NCBI RefSeq assembly: GCF_001927245.1
Contig: NZ_MJUX01000006.1
Coordinates: forward strand, 186,001 to 250,000
DNA length: 64,000 bases
Reading direction: 5' to 3'
From: Acuticoccus yangtzensis
GTDB lineage: Bacteria; Pseudomonadota; Alphaproteobacteria; Rhizobiales; Amorphaceae
Program-made: the position numbers and the translations under genes
Notes under the pieces: model-generated
What the model saw: the letters and a program-made list of their open reading frames with translations, nothing else
What the model was told of the DNA's origin: nothing
Databases searched by the model: none
In this document: piece after piece, positions 60,983 through 64,000 of the stretch
Position numbering within the stretch: position 1 is the first letter of the stretch
How the letters are laid out: every line of letters starts with the position of its first letter

Positions 60983-62767
60983 TCAGACGAGGAGCAGCGT
61001 GATCTGCGGGAAGAAGAGGATCAGCGCCAGGGTCAGAAGCTGCAGGCCGATGAAGGGGAGGAAGCCCTTGAAGATGTCCGGCAGCGTGATGTGCGGCGGG
61101 GCGACGGACTTCAGGTAGAAGGCCGCGGGGCCGAAGGGCGGCGACAGGAAGGACACCTGCATGTTCACGCAGAACAGGATGCCGAACCAGATGCGTACGT
61201 CGCCCGGATCCATGCCGAGGTCGAGCTTCAGGATGATCGGCAGGAAGACCGGCATCACCAGGAGCACGATGCCGACCCAGTCCATCAGCGCGCCGAGGAA
61301 GAGGAAGATGAGCATCATGATGAGGATGACGGTCATCGGCGCGAGGTCGGCCCCGGTGATGAGATTGGCGACGTAGGCCGGGCCGCCGGCGATCGAGTAG
61401 GAGCCGGCCAGCACCGTCGCACCGAACGTCACCATCAAGATGGTGCCGGTGGATTTGAAGGTGCGCTGCAGCGACTGGTAGAACAGCGCCCAGGTGAACT
61501 CGCCGCGCACGATGATGAAGAGCAGCACCGCGACGCAGCCCATGCCCGCCGCCTCGGTGATCCCCGTGACGCCGCCATAGATGGAGCCGAGCACGACGAG
61601 AACGACCACCATCGGCGCGACGAGGCCCTTGCCCATCGCCCAGCCCTCGCCGGACACGCGGCGGCCGAACACCAGGAAGAGAAGCACCGCGAGCAGGCCC
61701 GAGATGGCGAAGAGCATCGCCGCATCGGTGATCGGATCGGCGGTGAAGAAGCCGGAGGTGCGCCCGCCGACGGTGCCTTGGGCGAGGAGGAGCGCACCCG
61801 CGACGACGGCGATCCCTGAGACGAGGGTCGTCATGAAGGCGGCGAACCGCACCGGCTTCTGCCAGCCGACGAGGTCGTCCTCCTGCGCCGGCGGCAGCGG
61901 GGCCAGCGACGGGTTCAGCTGCGTGCGCACGACGATGTAGATGAGATAGGTCGACGCCAGGATGAAGCCCGGCAGGAAGGCCGCCGTGAACAGCTTCTGG
62001 ATCGAGGTCTCGGTGACGAGGCCGTAGATGATGAGGACGATCGAGGGCGGGATCATCGTCCCCAGTGAGCCGGACGCGCAGATCGTGCCGATGGCGAGGT
62101 TCTGGTTGTAGCCGAGGCGCAGCATCTGCGGCAGGGCGATGAGGCCGAGAAGCACCACCTCGCCGCCGATGATGCCCGACATCGCCGCCATGATGATCGC
62201 CATGATGGCGGTGACGAGGGCAATACCGCCGCGGGTGCGGCTGAGCCACACGTTCAGCGACGAGTACATGTCCCGCGCGAGGCCCGAGCGCTCCAGCAGC
62301 GAGGCCATGAAGATGAAGAGCGGTACCGAGATGATGACGTAGTCCGTCATCAGCCCGTAGATGCGCTGCGAGAAGACCGAGTAGGGCCCGGTGCCGAACT
62401 GGCGGAAGAGCACGTCCGGCCCGAACCGCAGGTAGAGCACGACGACGGCGAGGAAGCCGGACGCGAAGCCGAGCGGCATGCCGATGGCGAGCAGCACGAT
62501 GATGCCGACCAGGAGGATGACCGAGATCGTCGCGATGTGCATGCCGGAGATCTTCGGCAGCGCGCTATAGGCCTGCCAGAAGACGTCGCGGGCGGGCTGC
62601 GAATCGAAGGCGCCCGAGAAGTCCGGAGGCAGCACGAAGATGAGCACGATGGCCGCGCCCGCGAGCACCACGGCGGCCCCGCGATTGTAGCCGCGCAAGG
62701 TGAGCACGACGAACGCGGCCAGCGAGATGATGAGGGCAGCAAGCCAGGGGTAGAACGGGATCGGCAT
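60983..62767 (-). CDS. dctM: TRAP transporter large permease DctM
   Basis: The 594-residue protein is the large membrane subunit of a DctP-type TRAP importer, with about 14 hydrophobic segments. The family signature lies in the first half: GIIGGEVVLLGLIALPQM followed by ASGSLGTMIPPSIVLIIYG. A second half-repeat contains AAGMGCVAVLLF and GALMDWVGIVLLVMPVFLP. It is longer than typical DctM (about 430) because of a hydrophilic loop and extra helices near 300-400, as in the mannitol/chloroaromatic-type large permeases. It lies 186 bases after dctQ. The terminator follows. Confidence 0.94.
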   Translation of the reverse strand: MPIPFYPWLAALIISLAAFVVLTLRGYNRGAAVVLAGAAIVLIFVLPPDFSGAFDSQPARDVFWQAYSALPKISGMHIATISVILLVGIIVLLAIGMPLGFASGFLAVVVLYLRFGPDVLFRQFGTGPYSVFSQRIYGLMTDYVIISVPLFIFMASLLERSGLARDMYSSLNVWLSRTRGGIALVTAIMAIIMAAMSGIIGGEVVLLGLIALPQMLRLGYNQNLAIGTICASGSLGTMIPPSIVLIIYGLVTETSIQKLFTAAFLPGFILASTYLIYIVVRTQLNPSLAPLPPAQEDDLVGWQKPVRFAAFMTTLVSGIAVVAGALLLAQGTVGGRTSGFFTADPITDAAMLFAISGLLAVLLFLVFGRRVSGEGWAMGKGLVAPMVVVLVVLGSIYGGVTGITEAAGMGCVAVLLFIIVRGEFTWALFYQSLQRTFKSTGTILMVTFGATVLAGSYSIAGGPAYVANLITGADLAPMTVILIMMLIFLFLGALMDWVGIVLLVMPVFLPIILKLDLGMDPGDVRIWFGILFCVNMQVSFLSPPFGPAAFYLKSVAPPHITLPDIFKGFLPFIGLQLLTLALILFFPQITLLLV

Positions 62768-62953
62768 GATACAAGGGTCCGTTGGCGCGAAGCGCGTCAG
62801 CGTCAGATGCCGCTGGCCCGCGCTGGGGTGGCCGGCGGCCCGGAGGGCAGCGCCGGAGCCGCCGACTGGCGGCCCGCTCGGCGCATCGAGAACCGGGCGC
62901 AGAGCGTCCGGGAAGCAGAGGCCGGGCGGAGGTCGACCACCGCCGGCCGAGGA

Positions 62954-63529
62954 TCAGTCGTGGCGATCGCTCACGGTCTGGCGATAGGAACCCTTCAGTT
63001 CCTCGATGACGTCATCCTCCACCACGCCTTCCGGCAGCGGCGTCTCGTTCCAGTCGGCGATCAGATTGGCGATCGACTGCAGGATGATGAGCGCCGAAAT
63101 GATGAGGATGGCGGGCTTCATGGTCGCCGGGATCGGCGGATCCCATGCGGTGCCGAAGGTTTCCCAGCGGCCATATTTCTGGACCGCTTCGGTCATGCCG
63201 CCGTGGATCACCATCGCCGCGAAAATGCAGATGCAGATGGTCGAGATGACGTCGAACACCCGTTGCACCCAGCGCGGAACAGCATCGTAAAGCAGCGTGA
63301 TGCGGATGTGACCGCGCTGCTGCAGCACGTAGAGCCCCGCCAGGAGATAGATGAAGCCGCCGATCCACAGGCTCATCTCGTTGACCCAGAGCGTCGGCCT
63401 TTCGAAGAAGTACCGCATGACGACTTCATAGAACATGATGCCGACGATGACGGCGACCAAGAACAGCCCGACGCGACTGATCGCGAGGCTGATATAGTCG
63501 ATCGGAGATTTGGGTTTGACTTCGTACAT
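62954..63529 (-). CDS. dctQ: TRAP transporter small permease DctQ
   Basis: The 191-residue protein has four membrane helices (about 15-35, 50-70, 90-112, 135-160) and the DctQ-type motifs RYFFERPTLWVNEMSLW and YVLQQRGHIRITLLYD. It forms the membrane complex with DctM. It follows dctP by 66 bases and precedes dctM by 186 bases; that gap is GC-rich with no gene. Confidence 0.93.
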   Translation of the reverse strand: MYEVKPKSPIDYISLAISRVGLFLVAVIVGIMFYEVVMRYFFERPTLWVNEMSLWIGGFIYLLAGLYVLQQRGHIRITLLYDAVPRWVQRVFDVISTICICIFAAMVIHGGMTEAVQKYGRWETFGTAWDPPIPATMKPAILIISALIILQSIANLIADWNETPLPEGVVEDDVIEELKGSYRQTVSDRHD

Positions 63530-63595
63530 GCGGGCGGGGCCTCGGCGCTTCGCGGGAGGGAGAAGGCGGCGGGCCGGAACCCGCCGCGGATCGTG

Positions 63596-64000
63596 CTATT
63601 TTTCGTCGCCGATCAGGCCGATCAGCTCGATGAAGGACTTCTGCGAGGCGATGATCTCCTTCGCCCGCTCGGAATCGCCGTAAGCGTCCCAGGCCTTCAG
63701 CGCGCCCTCGCGGAACGCCTTGCGGTCCTCCGGCGTCCAGGCATAGAGCGTCTTGCCGGCGGCCTTCAGCTCGGCCGCGGTGCGGGCGATCTCGACCTCG
63801 TGCTCGAGCGAGTTGCGGAAGGACAGCTTCTGCCAACCCACCTCGACGATGCGCTTGATGTCGTCCGGGAACCCTTCCCACTGCTCCAGGCGGATGGCGA
63901 AATGGTCCGCCGGCATGGAGTGGAAGCCCGGATAGGTCGCGTGGTCGGCGATGTCGTAGAGGCCGAGCGACTTGTTGATCGACAGGTTCGAGGCGTCCGC
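63596..64000 (-). CDS. dctP: TRAP transporter substrate-binding protein DctP (partial, C-terminal part)
   Basis: The visible 134 codons are the C-terminal end of a DctP-type periplasmic binding protein; the start lies beyond the right edge. The sequence begins ADASNLSINKSLGLYDIADH and continues through FHSMPADHFAIRLEQWEGFPDD, which fits the family region before the last long helix. It captures the solute for DctQ and DctM. The final residues (SFIELIGLIGDEK) are typical. The ligand cannot be inferred. Confidence 0.9.
   Translation of the reverse strand, partial: ADASNLSINKSLGLYDIADHATYPGFHSMPADHFAIRLEQWEGFPDDIKRIVEVGWQKLSFRNSLEHEVEIARTAAELKAAGKTLYAWTPEDRKAFREGALKAWDAYGDSERAKEIIASQKSFIELIGLIGDEK

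Overview
The window is a GC-rich (roughly two thirds G+C) stretch of an alphaproteobacterial chromosome. The evidence for this is the arrangement ffs-dnaX-ybaB-recR, the dnaK-dnaJ-phospholipid-methyltransferase-like run, an alphaproteobacterial RpoH-type promoter in front of dnaK, MetZ-type sulfhydrylation, and several TRAP transporters. Hyphomicrobiales or a near relative is the best guess; no rRNA, tRNA or other marker pins the genus.

Layout. 1-4.5 kb: a fused TRAP permease ending in a strong intrinsic terminator, then a membrane-bound GGDEF cyclase. Two short inverted-repeat ends resembling IS termini bracket the TRAP gene. 4.8-11.5 kb: a co-directional group of an SbmA/YddA-type ABC exporter, a GH3 beta-glucosidase, an adenosine-kinase-like PfkB enzyme and a TraB/GumN protein. 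11.6-13.2 kb: a DUF2244 gene and about 1.2 kb of non-coding minisatellite DNA. 13.2-18.5 kb: an orphan YnjCD-type ABC importer, the 4.5S SRP RNA, dnaX, ybaB and recR. 18.5-26.3 kb: an SH3 protein, a 2-hydroxyacid dehydrogenase, an Inh/Omp19-type lipoprotein, a basic repeat protein, and hslU and hslV separated by an opposite-strand YetF/DUF421 gene. 26.3-29.9 kb: dnaJ and dnaK. 29.9-34 kb: an unusual cytochrome b561-repeat-YceI fusion preceded by a free YceI protein. 34-43 kb: AlkB, a CPBP protease, TenA, a divergent K+ pair (CPA2 antiporter and TrkH), MetZ and a TerC-like DUF475 protein.

43-60.1 kb is the most distinctive part. Five tightly spaced minus-strand genes (TPR protein, soluble sulfatase-fold enzyme, Gly/Ala-rich protein, a 2822-residue synthase and a 1560-residue synthase) face a convergent GT61 glycosyltransferase. 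Together the two synthases carry every activity of a Pfa/Hgl-type iterative lipid synthase: enoyl reductase (PfaD-like), KS, AT, ACP, KR and DH in one chain, and KS, AT, DH and a phosphopantetheinyl transferase in the other. This compact two-chain form has a degenerate duplicated reductase domain and a single ACP, and appears to be a secondary-lipid (PUFA or glycolipid-like) system whose product cannot be read from sequence.

60.9-64 kb: a DctPQM TRAP operon on the minus strand ending in a clean terminator; dctP runs off the right edge. Codon positions were read from the sequence by eye; domain borders are approximate.
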